From: Clostridiaceae bacterium
Lineage (GTDB): Bacteria > Bacillota > Clostridia > UMGS1883 > JAAYMJ01
Assembly: GCA_012521455.1 (NCBI GenBank)
Contig: JAAYMJ010000373.1
Span: 1 to 12,750, forward strand
Length of the DNA stretch: 12,750 bases
Reading direction: 5' to 3'
Under the pieces are notes generated by a model that saw nothing but the letters and a program-made list of their open reading frames with translations, was not told the origin of the DNA and ran no database searches. The position numbers and the translations under genes were made by a program. This document shows, piece after piece, positions 1-6,371 of the stretch (its first letter is position 1; each line of letters begins with the position of its first letter).

Positions 1-136
1 AAAGGAAAATGTCATCATCGGTAAACTAATCCCCGCGGGCACAGGCATGCAGGTATATTTTGAAGAAAAGAGGAAGCAGGAAGCCCAAAAGGCGAAAGAA
101 GAAGCTGAGAAAGCGAAGGAAGAGGTTGCCCAGTAA
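1..136 (+). CDS. rpoC: RNA polymerase beta' subunit, C-terminal end (partial)
   Basis: Only the last 44 codons and the TAA stop are in the window. They read in frame from base 2 and contain the conserved beta' tail motif IIGKLIPAGTGM followed by a highly charged Lys/Glu/Ala-rich tail ending in EEVAQ. That motif is the conserved end of the beta' subunit, the clamp-forming, catalytic Mg-binding subunit of bacterial RNA polymerase. The charged tail is likely helical, and such tails vary between Firmicutes. The position immediately upstream of the L7Ae–rpsL–rpsG–fusA–tuf cluster is the standard Firmicute arrangement and supports the call. No hairpin terminator follows the stop, so some read-through into the str operon is likely. 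Confidence 0.95.
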   Translation, partial: KENVIIGKLIPAGTGMQVYFEEKRKQEAQKAKEEAEKAKEEVAQ

Positions 137-159
137 CATGAGCGCTGTAAAAAAATTGC

Positions 160-188
160 TTGACAGCAGATTAACACAATGATAAAAT
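160..188 (+). promoter_or_regulatory. Sigma-A-type promoter of the str operon
   Basis: A perfect -35 box TTGACA (160–165) is followed by a 17-base spacer and a -10 box TAAAAT (183–188, five of six consensus bases). TG sits one base upstream of the -10 box (180–181), an extended -10. Initiation is expected near 195, about 30 bases before the GTG of the L7Ae-like gene. This would drive L7Ae, rpsL, rpsG and fusA independently of rpoBC. It is a consensus match only. Confidence 0.75.
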
Positions 189-200
189 TAATAATTGTGT
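174..200. repeat. Inverted repeat spanning the str -10 box (possible operator)
   Basis: The arms ACACAAT (174–180) and ATTGTGT (194–200) are perfect 7-base reverse complements separated by 13 bases. They bracket the -10 element and the expected start site. Because the left arm lies upstream of the predicted start, the pair cannot fold in the mRNA. If functional it would be a DNA-binding dyad. No regulator is identifiable from the sequence. Confidence 0.4.
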
Positions 201-225
201 AAATCCATAAAAATAGGTGATTTAG

Positions 226-474
226 GTGATTGAGTATCTGAAAACAGCCTCGAAAAAGACTGTTGGGCTTAAGCAATCCTTGAAAGCGGTAAAAAATGGG
301 CGTGCTGAATATGCCTTTGTGGCAAGGGATGCCGAAGAAAGGGTTTTGGCCCCGTTTATTGAAGCATGCCGCGAACATTCTGTGATGATAACCTATGTGG
401 ATACAATGGATGCACTCGGCCGCGCCTGCGGGATAGAAGTGGGCGCTGCCGTTGCTTGTATATTAAAATCTTAA
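226..474 (+). CDS. rplGB: L7Ae-family K-turn RNA-binding protein (YbxF-like)
   Basis: This 82-residue protein has the L7Ae/L30e/S12e/Gadd45 fold signature: an N-terminal helix with [20 protein letters not shown], a central [18 protein letters not shown] segment, and a C-terminal segment with [20 protein letters not shown]. subtilis YbxF (RplGB), encoded at the same place between rpoC and rpsL, binds kink-turn RNA. The size matches that family. The start is GTG at 226, with AGGTGA (215–220) five bases upstream; the next residues, IEYLKTA, fit the family's N-terminus. It ends 17 bases before rpsL and is probably co-transcribed with it. Cellular targets (ribosome, T-box or other K-turn RNAs) cannot be told from the sequence. 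Confidence 0.92.
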   Translation: MIEYLKTASKKTVGLKQSLKAVKNGRAEYAFVARDAEERVLAPFIEACREHSVMITYVDTMDALGRACGIEVGAAVACILKS

Positions 475-491
475 AAAGGAGGTGTAAATGG

Positions 492-911
492 ATGCCAACC
501 TTTAACCAGCTTGTCAGAAAGGGTAGAAAGGCACAGGTGTACAAATCTACAGCGCCGGCGCTTCAGAGGGGCTTTAACTCTTTAAAGAAAATTCCCACAA
601 ACCAAAGCTCACCTCAAAAGAGAGGCGTTTGCACAGTAGTTAAGACCACCACGCCCAGAAAGCCGAACTCAGCGCTAAGAAAAATTGCAAGGGTTAGGCT
701 TTCAAACGGTATCGAAGTTACAAGCTATATCCCCGGTGAAGGCCACAACCTACAAGAACACAGCGTTGTCCTAATCAGGGGCGGAAGGGTAAAAGACCTA
801 CCCGGCGTAAGATACCACATCATCAGAGGTACCCTTGATGCGGCAGGCGTTGCAAACAGAATGCAAGGCCGTTCCAAATATGGCGCAAAGAGGCCTAAAG
901 CTAAAAAATAA
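492..911 (+). CDS. rpsL: 30S ribosomal protein S12 (uS12)
   Basis: This 139-residue protein is recognisable end to end: [13 protein letters not shown] start, [15 protein letters not shown], the [10 protein letters not shown] loop, [21 protein letters not shown], and the [12 protein letters not shown] tail. S12 lies at the decoding centre of the 30S subunit, helps set tRNA-selection fidelity, and is the classic streptomycin-resistance locus. The start is ATG at 492, with AAAGGAGG (475–482) nine bases upstream; the reading frame stays open upstream to 366, but that extension has no S12 similarity. The length includes the roughly 13-residue insertion (around [13 protein letters not shown]) typical of Firmicutes. 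The residue after TTTP is arginine (R56, codon AGA), where E. coli and B. subtilis have the lysine whose change gives streptomycin resistance. A second ATG at 488 in another frame overlaps the start. Confidence 0.98.
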   Translation: MPTFNQLVRKGRKAQVYKSTAPALQRGFNSLKKIPTNQSSPQKRGVCTVVKTTTPRKPNSALRKIARVRLSNGIEVTSYIPGEGHNLQEHSVVLIRGGRVKDLPGVRYHIIRGTLDAAGVANRMQGRSKYGAKRPKAKK

Positions 912-1049
912 TTGACGAGTAATTACCGTATAGTGCGACATACGGATTAATATAGATATATTTTTAATTAATCTAAAGTTGCACTTGCGGGGGGCGAAGA
1001 GCCTTTCGAGTACCTGTGAATTCAATTTTATGTGAAGGAGGGAAGAATA
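912..1049 (+). other. Structured rpsL–rpsG spacer
   Basis: This 138-base spacer contains three potential stem-loops in order. CCGTAT/ATACGG (926–931/940–945) has an 8-base loop containing GTGCGA. GATTAAT/ATTAATC (945–951/967–973) is A/T-rich. A GC hairpin at about 985–1010 has GGC/GCC closing GAAGA, extended by G·U and G–C pairs. None is followed by a U-run, so none looks like a terminator. The rpsG ribosome binding site follows at 1035–1041. In E. coli the S12–S7 spacer is where S7 represses the operon. Whether this unrelated sequence does the same is inference. Confidence 0.5.
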
Positions 1050-1520
1050 GTGCCAAGAAGAGGTTTTGTTCCAAAAAGGGATGTGCTTCCAGATCCACTT
1101 TACAACGATAAAGTCGTAACCAAGCTTATCAACAACGTTATGCTTGATGGTAAGAAAGGTGTTGCGCAGAGAATAGTTTATGACGCATTTGAAATAATAA
1201 AAGAGAAGCATGGGAAAGACCCGCTTGAAACATTTAAAGCGGCCCTTGATAACATCATGCCTGTTTTGGAAGTAAAAGCACGTAGAGTGGGCGGTGCAAC
1301 ATACCAGGTTCCTATGGAGGTAAGGCCTGAAAGAAGGCAAACCCTTGGACTTAGATGGCTGACCATTTACGCTAGGGAAAGAAGCGAGAGGACCATGGCT
1401 GAAAGGCTTGCGGCTGAAATAATTGACGCTTCTAACAATACAGGTGCTGCTGTCAAGAAAAAGGAAGATACCCACAAAATGGCGGAAGCAAACAAAGCGT
1501 TCGCACATTACAGATGGTAA
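1050..1520 (+). CDS. rpsG: 30S ribosomal protein S7 (uS7)
   Basis: This 156-residue protein, the usual S7 length, starts [15 protein letters not shown] and carries [19 protein letters not shown], the [17 protein letters not shown] beta-hairpin region, LRWLTIYAR, and the end [14 protein letters not shown]7 nucleates assembly of the 16S 3' domain and sits at the E-site side of the 30S head. In E. coli it also represses translation of the str operon. The chosen start is GTG at 1050, because AAGGAGG (1035–1041) lies eight bases upstream and PRRG is the conserved N-terminus. An in-frame upstream start at 1032 would overlap the ribosome binding site. It is separated from rpsL by 138 bases and from fusA by 170, both unusually long for this operon. 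Confidence 0.98.
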   Translation: MPRRGFVPKRDVLPDPLYNDKVVTKLINNVMLDGKKGVAQRIVYDAFEIIKEKHGKDPLETFKAALDNIMPVLEVKARRVGGATYQVPMEVRPERRQTLGLRWLTIYARERSERTMAERLAAEIIDASNNTGAAVKKKEDTHKMAEANKAFAHYRW

Positions 1521-1690
1521 GGTTATACCGCTCGCTACTAAAGATATTGTACCCCATAGCTTCGCATGGCGGTATTTACAAAATATGTGCGAGTTACGCG
1601 CATAAATATATATTTTATATATTTATGACTCCTAGACGGCGTCGTTTAGGTATATAGTTGGGAAGACATTTTAGGGAAGGAGGAGTTTGT
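1521..1690 (+). other. Structured rpsG–fusA spacer
   Basis: The spacer has three inverted repeats. ATACCGC/GCGGTAT (1525–1531/1569–1575) could enclose a 37-base loop. A perfect A/T-rich repeat of two 12-base arms with a TTT loop covers 1601–1627. CCTAGACG/CGTTTAGG-type arms at 1631–1650 form an 8-pair stem (one G·U) with a GCGT loop. CTCGC (1531–1535) can alternatively pair with GCGAG (1589–1593), so competing folds are possible. There is no U-run after either downstream hairpin and no properly spaced promoter was found. The fusA ribosome binding site (GGAAGGAGGAG) lies at about 1675–1684. This probably shapes fusA mRNA stability or translation; that is inference. Confidence 0.5.
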
Positions 1691-3772
1691 TTGCCCAGAC
1701 AATTCCCGCTAGAAAAAACTAGAAATATTGGTATCATGGCTCACATTGATGCCGGTAAAACAACAACGACCGAGCGTATATTATTTTATACCGGACGTGT
1801 ATATAAATTAGGCGAAACCCACGAAGGCGCAGCCACCATGGACTATATGGAACAGGAGCAGGAAAGAGGTATCACAATTACTTCCGCTGCAACCACCTGC
1901 CAATGGAAAGGTCACAAGATTAATATCATTGACACCCCGGGGCACGTGGACTTTACCGTGGAAGTTGAAAGGTCCCTGCGCGTGCTTGACGGTTCCGTTA
2001 CTGTTTTTTGCGCAAAAGGCGGCGTTGAGCCTCAAAGTGAAACCGTTTGGAGACAAGCGGATAAATACCATGTTCCAAGAATGGCCTATGTAAATAAGAT
2101 GGACATTATTGGGGCGGACTTTTTTAACGTTATAAAGATGATGAAGGAAAGGCTTCAGTGCAATGCCGTTCCAATCCAGCTTCCAATCGGCAAGGAAGAT
2201 ACTTTCAAAGGGCTTATCGACCTTGTTGAAATGAAAGCTTATGTTTACTACGACGATTTAGGAAAAGACATAAGACAGGAAGAAATCCCCGCTGATATGC
2301 AAGAACTTGCCCAAGAGTACAGGGCAGCATTAATTGAAGCGGTTGCCGAACAGGACGAGGAACTTATGATGAAGTACCTCGAAGGCGAAGAGCTTTCAAT
2401 TGATGAAATCAAGATGGGGATTAGAAAAGCGACAATTTCAAACAGCATGGTGCCCGTACTTTGTGGCACAAGTTATAGAAACAAGGGCGTTCAAAAATTG
2501 CTTGACGCAATTGTTGATTATATGCCGGCGCCAACCGACATTCCGGCGATTAAGGGTGTTATTCCAAAGACCGAAGAAGAAAGCGAAAGGCACCCAAGCG
2601 ACGATGAACCGTTTTCCGCGCTTGCATTTAAGATATTAACCGACCCCTTTGTTGGAAAGCTCTGCTTCTTTAGGATTTACTCCGGCAAGGCAAAAAGCGG
2701 TTCTTATGTGTTAAACTCAACCAAGAACCAAAAGGAAAGGTTCGGAAGGCTTCTTCAAATGCACGCAAACCACCGCGAGGACATTGAAGAAGTATATGCC
2801 GGCGACATCGCGGCAGCGGTTGGGTTAAAATTCACCACAACAGGGGATACATTGTGTGATGAAAACAACCCAATCATACTAGAATCAATGGAATTCCCCG
2901 AACCGGTTATCAGGGTTGCAATCGAGCCGAAGAGCAAGGCAGGGCAGGAAAAAATGAGTTTGGCTTTACAAAAGCTTGCTGAAGAAGACCCGACCTTTAA
3001 GGCTTACACCGATGAGGAAACAGGACAGACAATTATTGCCGGAATGGGTGAGCTCCACCTTGAAATTATCGTGGACAGACTTCTTAGGGAATTTAAGGTG
3101 GAAGCAAATGTAGGCAAACCCCAGGTTGCTTACAAAGAAACTATCAGAAAGCCGGTTAAAGTTGAGCACAAATATGTGCGTCAATCAGGCGGCCGCGGGC
3201 AATACGGCCATGTATGGCTTGAAATTGAGCCCCTTGAACCAGGAAAAGACTATGAATTCGTTAACAAGATTGTGGGCGGCGCTATTCCGAAAGAATACAT
3301 CCCGGCGGTTGACGCGGGGGTTAGAAGCGCAATGCAAAGCGGTGTTTTGGCAGGCTACAATGTTGTTGACGGAAGGGTTACTCTTTTTGATGGTTCATAC
3401 CACGAAGTTGACTCCTCGGAATTGGCGTTTAAGATTGCTGCGTCAATGGCATTTAATGAAGGCTGCAAGAAAGCCGACCCGGTACTAAAAGAGCCCATTA
3501 TGAAGGTTGACGTTTCAGTTCCTGAAGAATACATGGGCGATGTTATCGGCGACCTAAATTCAAGGCGCGGACAAATCCAAGGTATGGAAGCAAGAAACGG
3601 TGTTCAGCAGATTACCGCTTTCGTACCTTTGAGCGAAATGTTTGGATATTCCACGGACCTTCGTTCAAAGACACAGGGCCGCGGCACTTATACCATGAGC
3701 CCGAGCCACTATGAAGAAGTTCCGAAGAATATCATGGAAAACATCATCAGCCTAAGAAACAAAAAAGAATAA
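1691..3772 (+). CDS. fusA: Translation elongation factor G
   Basis: This 693-residue protein has standard EF-G length and domain order. The G domain has the P-loop AHIDAGKT (17–24), switch I RGITI (59–63), DTPGH (81–85) and NKMD (135–138). Domains II and III include [14 protein letters not shown] and GMGELHLEI. Domain IV has [14 protein letters not shown] and the [23 protein letters not shown] tip region. Domain V has [23 protein letters not shown] is the GTPase that drives translocation and, with RRF, ribosome recycling, and it is the fusidic acid target. The start is TTG at 1691, because the translation from there gives the canonical [14 protein letters not shown] and an AGGAGG site lies directly upstream. 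A TTG at 1658 is in frame but precedes the ribosome binding site. The [17 protein letters not shown] segment is of clostridial type. Confidence 0.98.
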   Translation: MPRQFPLEKTRNIGIMAHIDAGKTTTTERILFYTGRVYKLGETHEGAATMDYMEQEQERGITITSAATTCQWKGHKINIIDTPGHVDFTVEVERSLRVLDGSVTVFCAKGGVEPQSETVWRQADKYHVPRMAYVNKMDIIGADFFNVIKMMKERLQCNAVPIQLPIGKEDTFKGLIDLVEMKAYVYYDDLGKDIRQEEIPADMQELAQEYRAALIEAVAEQDEELMMKYLEGEELSIDEIKMGIRKATISNSMVPVLCGTSYRNKGVQKLLDAIVDYMPAPTDIPAIKGVIPKTEEESERHPSDDEPFSALAFKILTDPFVGKLCFFRIYSGKAKSGSYVLNSTKNQKERFGRLLQMHANHREDIEEVYAGDIAAAVGLKFTTTGDTLCDENNPIILESMEFPEPVIRVAIEPKSKAGQEKMSLALQKLAEEDPTFKAYTDEETGQTIIAGMGELHLEIIVDRLLREFKVEANVGKPQVAYKETIRKPVKVEHKYVRQSGGRGQYGHVWLEIEPLEPGKDYEFVNKIVGGAIPKEYIPAVDAGVRSAMQSGVLAGYNVVDGRVTLFDGSYHEVDSSELAFKIAASMAFNEGCKKADPVLKEPIMKVDVSVPEEYMGDVIGDLNSRRGQIQGMEARNGVQQITAFVPLSEMFGYSTDLRSKTQGRGTYTMSPSHYEEVPKNIMENIISLRNKKE

Positions 3773-3778
3773 AAGGTA

Positions 3779-3807
3779 TTGATTTTTTACAAGTAGTATA
3801 TTAAAAT
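3779..3807 (+). promoter_or_regulatory. Possible tuf promoter
   Basis: TTGATT (3779–3784, four of six -35 bases), a 17-base spacer and TAAAAT (3802–3807, five of six -10 bases) lie in the 100-base fusA–tuf spacer. This would give a leader of about 60 bases. No terminator precedes it, so tuf is probably expressed both from the operon and from its own promoter. It is a consensus match only. Confidence 0.45.
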
Positions 3808-3872
3808 AGAACAAAGATTTACCAATTATGATTTTTATTTATGTTATATGAATAAAAGGAGGAAAATTAATA

Positions 3873-5075
3873 ATGGCAAAGGCAAAATTCGAAAGAACTA
3901 AGCCACACGTAAATATCGGTACTATCGGACACGTTGACCATGGTAAGACATCATTAACCGCTGCTATCACAAAAGTATTGGGATTTTTAGGTCAAGCTCA
4001 ATACACAGCTTATGACAAAATCGACAAGGCTCCGGAAGAAAAAGAAAGAGGTATCACAATCAGTACTTCCCACGTTGAATACGAGACAGAAAACCGTCAC
4101 TATGCACACGTTGACTGCCCGGGACACGCTGACTACGTTAAGAACATGATTACCGGGGCTGCTCAAATGGACGGCGCTATCTTGGTAGTTTCCGCGGCTG
4201 ACGGCCCAATGCCGCAAACCCGTGAACACATCCTTCTATCAAGACAGGTAGGCGTTCCATACATCGTTGTATTCCTAAACAAGAAAGACCAAGTTGACGA
4301 CCCTGAACTTCTTGAACTTGTTGAAATGGAAGTTAGGGACCTATTAAATGAATACGAATTCCCGGGAGACGAAGTACCAATCATCGCAGGAAGCGCTCTT
4401 CAAGCTCTTGAATGCACATCAACCGACATTAACGCTCCTGAATATAAACCAATTTTAGATCTAATGAAAGCTGTTGACGAATACATCCCGACACCGGAAA
4501 GAAAGACAGACCTTCCGTTCTTAATGCCTGTAGAAGACGTATTCTCCATCACAGGCCGTGGTACTGTTGCAACAGGTAGGGTAGAAAGAGGTCAATTGAG
4601 ACTTTCCGACGAAGTTTCCATCGTTGGTCTAACAACCGAAGAAAGAAAAGTTGTTGTTACCGGTATTGAAATGTTCAGAAAGCTTCTTGACGTTGCAGAA
4701 GCAGGGGACAACATCGGTGCGCTTCTTCGCGGCGTTCAAAGAAACGAAATCGAAAGAGGCCAGGTTCTTGCAAAACCCGGTTCAATTAAACCCCACACAA
4801 AATTTGCAGGACAAGTTTACGTTCTAACCAAAGAAGAAGGTGGACGTCATACACCGTTCTTCAACAATTACAGGCCTCAATTCTATTTCAGGACAACTGA
4901 CGTAACAGGCGTTATCCGTCTTCCTGAAGGCACAGAAATGTGCATGCCTGGCGACCACGTAACAATTGATGTGGAACTAATCACACCAATTGCTATTGAA
5001 GAAGGGCTAAGGTTTGCTATCCGTGAAGGCGGAAGGACCGTAGGTTCAGGCGTTGTTACAAAGATTTATGAATAA
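3873..5075 (+). CDS. tuf: Translation elongation factor Tu
   Basis: This 400-residue protein covers the full EF-Tu length. It has the P-loop GHVDHGKT (19–26), switch I RGITI (59–63), DCPGH (81–85) with the catalytic His, a G4 motif NKKD (136–139), GSALQAL (G5 region), domain II with [13 protein letters not shown], and domain III with [24 protein letters not shown] and [19 protein letters not shown]-Tu delivers aminoacyl-tRNA to the ribosomal A site as a GTP complex and is the elfamycin target. The start is ATG at 3873, with AAAGGAGG (3855–3862) ten bases upstream. G4 has Lys where E. coli has Cys (NKCD). The gene is last in the operon and is followed at once by a strong terminator, so the S10 operon that often follows tuf in Firmicutes is not attached here. 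Confidence 0.98.
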   Translation: MAKAKFERTKPHVNIGTIGHVDHGKTSLTAAITKVLGFLGQAQYTAYDKIDKAPEEKERGITISTSHVEYETENRHYAHVDCPGHADYVKNMITGAAQMDGAILVVSAADGPMPQTREHILLSRQVGVPYIVVFLNKKDQVDDPELLELVEMEVRDLLNEYEFPGDEVPIIAGSALQALECTSTDINAPEYKPILDLMKAVDEYIPTPERKTDLPFLMPVEDVFSITGRGTVATGRVERGQLRLSDEVSIVGLTTEERKVVVTGIEMFRKLLDVAEAGDNIGALLRGVQRNEIERGQVLAKPGSIKPHTKFAGQVYVLTKEEGGRHTPFFNNYRPQFYFRTTDVTGVIRLPEGTEMCMPGDHVTIDVELITPIAIEEGLRFAIREGGRTVGSGVVTKIYE

Positions 5076-5087
5076 TTAACTGGTAAT

Positions 5088-5124
5088 AAAAGGCCCTGCA
5101 GGCTTAGCAGGGCCTTTTTATTTT
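5088..5124 (+). terminator. Rho-independent terminator after tuf
   Basis: GGCCCTGC (5092–5099) and GCAGGGCC (5107–5114) form a perfect 8-pair GC stem with a 7-base loop. It is preceded by AAAA and followed by TTTTTATTTT. The stem starts 16 bases after the tuf stop and ends the str operon. Confidence 0.93.
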
Positions 5125-5250
5125 GTCTTAAAAGCAAAAAGAGGTTTAGGGGTTTTATTTTAAAGGAGGAAATGTATTATTGAAATTTTACTGGAAAAAT
5201 TTATCCGTTATGATATAATAATGTAAATTACGTTTTGTGGGGGAAGGTAT
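5125..5250 (+). promoter_or_regulatory. Leader and extended -10 promoter of the ATP-grasp gene
   Basis: TG-A-TATAAT (5211–5219) is a perfect extended -10 box 32 bases before the ATG at 5251. No good -35 box exists at 17 bases (CTGGAA), which extended -10 promoters tolerate. GGGGGAAGG (5238–5246) is the ribosome binding site. Upstream, AAAGGAGG (5162–5169) is a strong ribosome binding site not attached to any substantial gene: the nearby ATG (5172) gives three codons, and a TTG (5180) gives twelve codons ending at 5218. Confidence 0.5.
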
Positions 5251-6297
5251 ATGCGGAACCTTGTGGATAAATGCTATAATTTCATGCAGTTAAACTATTT
5301 GTTTTGGAAAAAGGCATTTCATCAAAAAATTAAAATAAGCCCTTTCGAGGGAATAAGCTTGTTAAGCAAGGGTTTTTATGGTGAAACAAAAATAATATAT
5401 CAGCTGACAAAGGAAAATTACAAAGATTATCTGTCCGATTATAAACGGCTGAAGGCGAAATTTATAAATGGCCGTTATTCCTTTGTGTTAAACAATAAAG
5501 TTGTTTTTGAAAGAGTTTATAAAGATAATGTTAAAATCCCCAAAACTTTGGCCTTAATTGAGAAGGGCGAAATAATACCTTTTGGCAGCGATATTAAAGA
5601 TGTCAATTCGTTAATTGAATATGCAAAAAAGAATTTGAAAGTTGTAATAAAGCCTGTAGATGGCGGCGGAGGCTCTGGGGTTTTTATTGTAAAATTTGAT
5701 AACGGAAATTTATATATAGATAACAATAAGGTGGCAGAAGATGATTTACAAAAGAAAATTTGCAGGTTAGATAATTATATAATCAATGAATTTGTCATAC
5801 AAGGTGAATTTGCAAAAAAACTCTACCCGCAGTCTTTAAATACAATGAGGATTGTAACCATGCTGGACCCTTCTACAAAAAAGGCGTTTATTCCTTTTGC
5901 GGTTCAAAGGATAGGGACAAAAAGTTCAGCACCGGCGGATAATTGGACACAAGGCGGGATTAGCGCGGAAATTGACATAGAAACGGGCGAAATAAAAGAA
6001 GGGGCCTCGTTTCCGTTATCAGGAAAGGTTGAATGGCTCAAAGAACATCCGGAGACGGGGTATAGGTTTTATGGGCTAAAAATTCCCGGGTGGGAGAATA
6101 TAAAAGAAGAAATCATTGCTTTGGCGGAAAAACACCCCTATATTAAATATGCCGGGTGGGATGTTGCGCTTACGGATAGCGGTATTACAATAATTGAAGG
6201 GAATAACTGCACCGGCATGAATTTATTGCAAATCCACAGGCCTATTTTAAAAGATGAAAGGGTAAAAAATTTTTATAAATTCTATGGGATTATATAA
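5251..6297 (+). CDS. Sugar-transfer-associated ATP-grasp protein
   Basis: This 348-residue cytosolic protein has no signal peptide. ATP-grasp features are visible: VVIKPVDGGGGSGV (131–144, the lysine and glycine loop that bind ATP phosphates), NE (179–180), the NTMRIVT segment (197–203), NWTQGGI (231–237), and a C-terminal metal/ATP-site block GWDVALTD (302–309) with IIEGNNCTGMN (314–324). This pattern matches the 'sugar-transfer associated ATP-grasp' (alpha-L-glutamate ligase-related) group, found beside capsule and exopolysaccharide genes, which presumably ligates an amino acid or similar acid to a glycan precursor. The substrate is not readable. The nearby O-antigen polymerase-type gene fits a surface-polysaccharide role. 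The first half is strikingly AT-rich compared with the second half. Confidence 0.8.
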   Translation: MRNLVDKCYNFMQLNYLFWKKAFHQKIKISPFEGISLLSKGFYGETKIIYQLTKENYKDYLSDYKRLKAKFINGRYSFVLNNKVVFERVYKDNVKIPKTLALIEKGEIIPFGSDIKDVNSLIEYAKKNLKVVIKPVDGGGGSGVFIVKFDNGNLYIDNNKVAEDDLQKKICRLDNYIINEFVIQGEFAKKLYPQSLNTMRIVTMLDPSTKKAFIPFAVQRIGTKSSAPADNWTQGGISAEIDIETGEIKEGASFPLSGKVEWLKEHPETGYRFYGLKIPGWENIKEEIIALAEKHPYIKYAGWDVALTDSGITIIEGNNCTGMNLLQIHRPILKDERVKNFYKFYGII

Positions 6298-6339
6298 ATT
6301 AAAAAGATAATAAGGGGTTTTATGAGGGATTAGATACAT

Positions 6340-6371
6340 AAAAAAGATGTGCTTTGAAACACATCTTTTTT
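6340..6371. terminator. Bidirectional terminator between convergent genes
   Basis: The arms AAAAAAGATGTG (6340–6351) and CACATCTTTTTT (6360–6371) are perfect complements around an 8-base loop. The A-run on one side and the T-run on the other serve both strands. It terminates the ATP-grasp gene (+) and touches the stop codon of the polymerase gene (-) at 6371–6373. Confidence 0.88.

Noticed and set aside
366..491. N-terminal extension of S12 in the same frame
   Set aside because: It has no S12 similarity, overlaps the L7Ae-like gene in another frame, and the strong ribosome binding site at 475–482 serves the ATG at 492.
912..934. TTGACG and TATAGT after rpsL as a promoter
   Set aside because: The spacing is only 11 bases, far from the 16–18 needed.
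798..1508. Long minus-strand open frame (236 codons) opposite rpsG
   Set aside because: It lies antisense to rpsL/rpsG, shows no recognisable domain, and has no ribosome binding site. It looks like a shadow of the ribosomal codon pattern.
1601..1650. Hairpins before fusA as an intrinsic terminator
   Set aside because: Neither repeat is followed by a U-run, and terminating here would cut off fusA in an essential operon.
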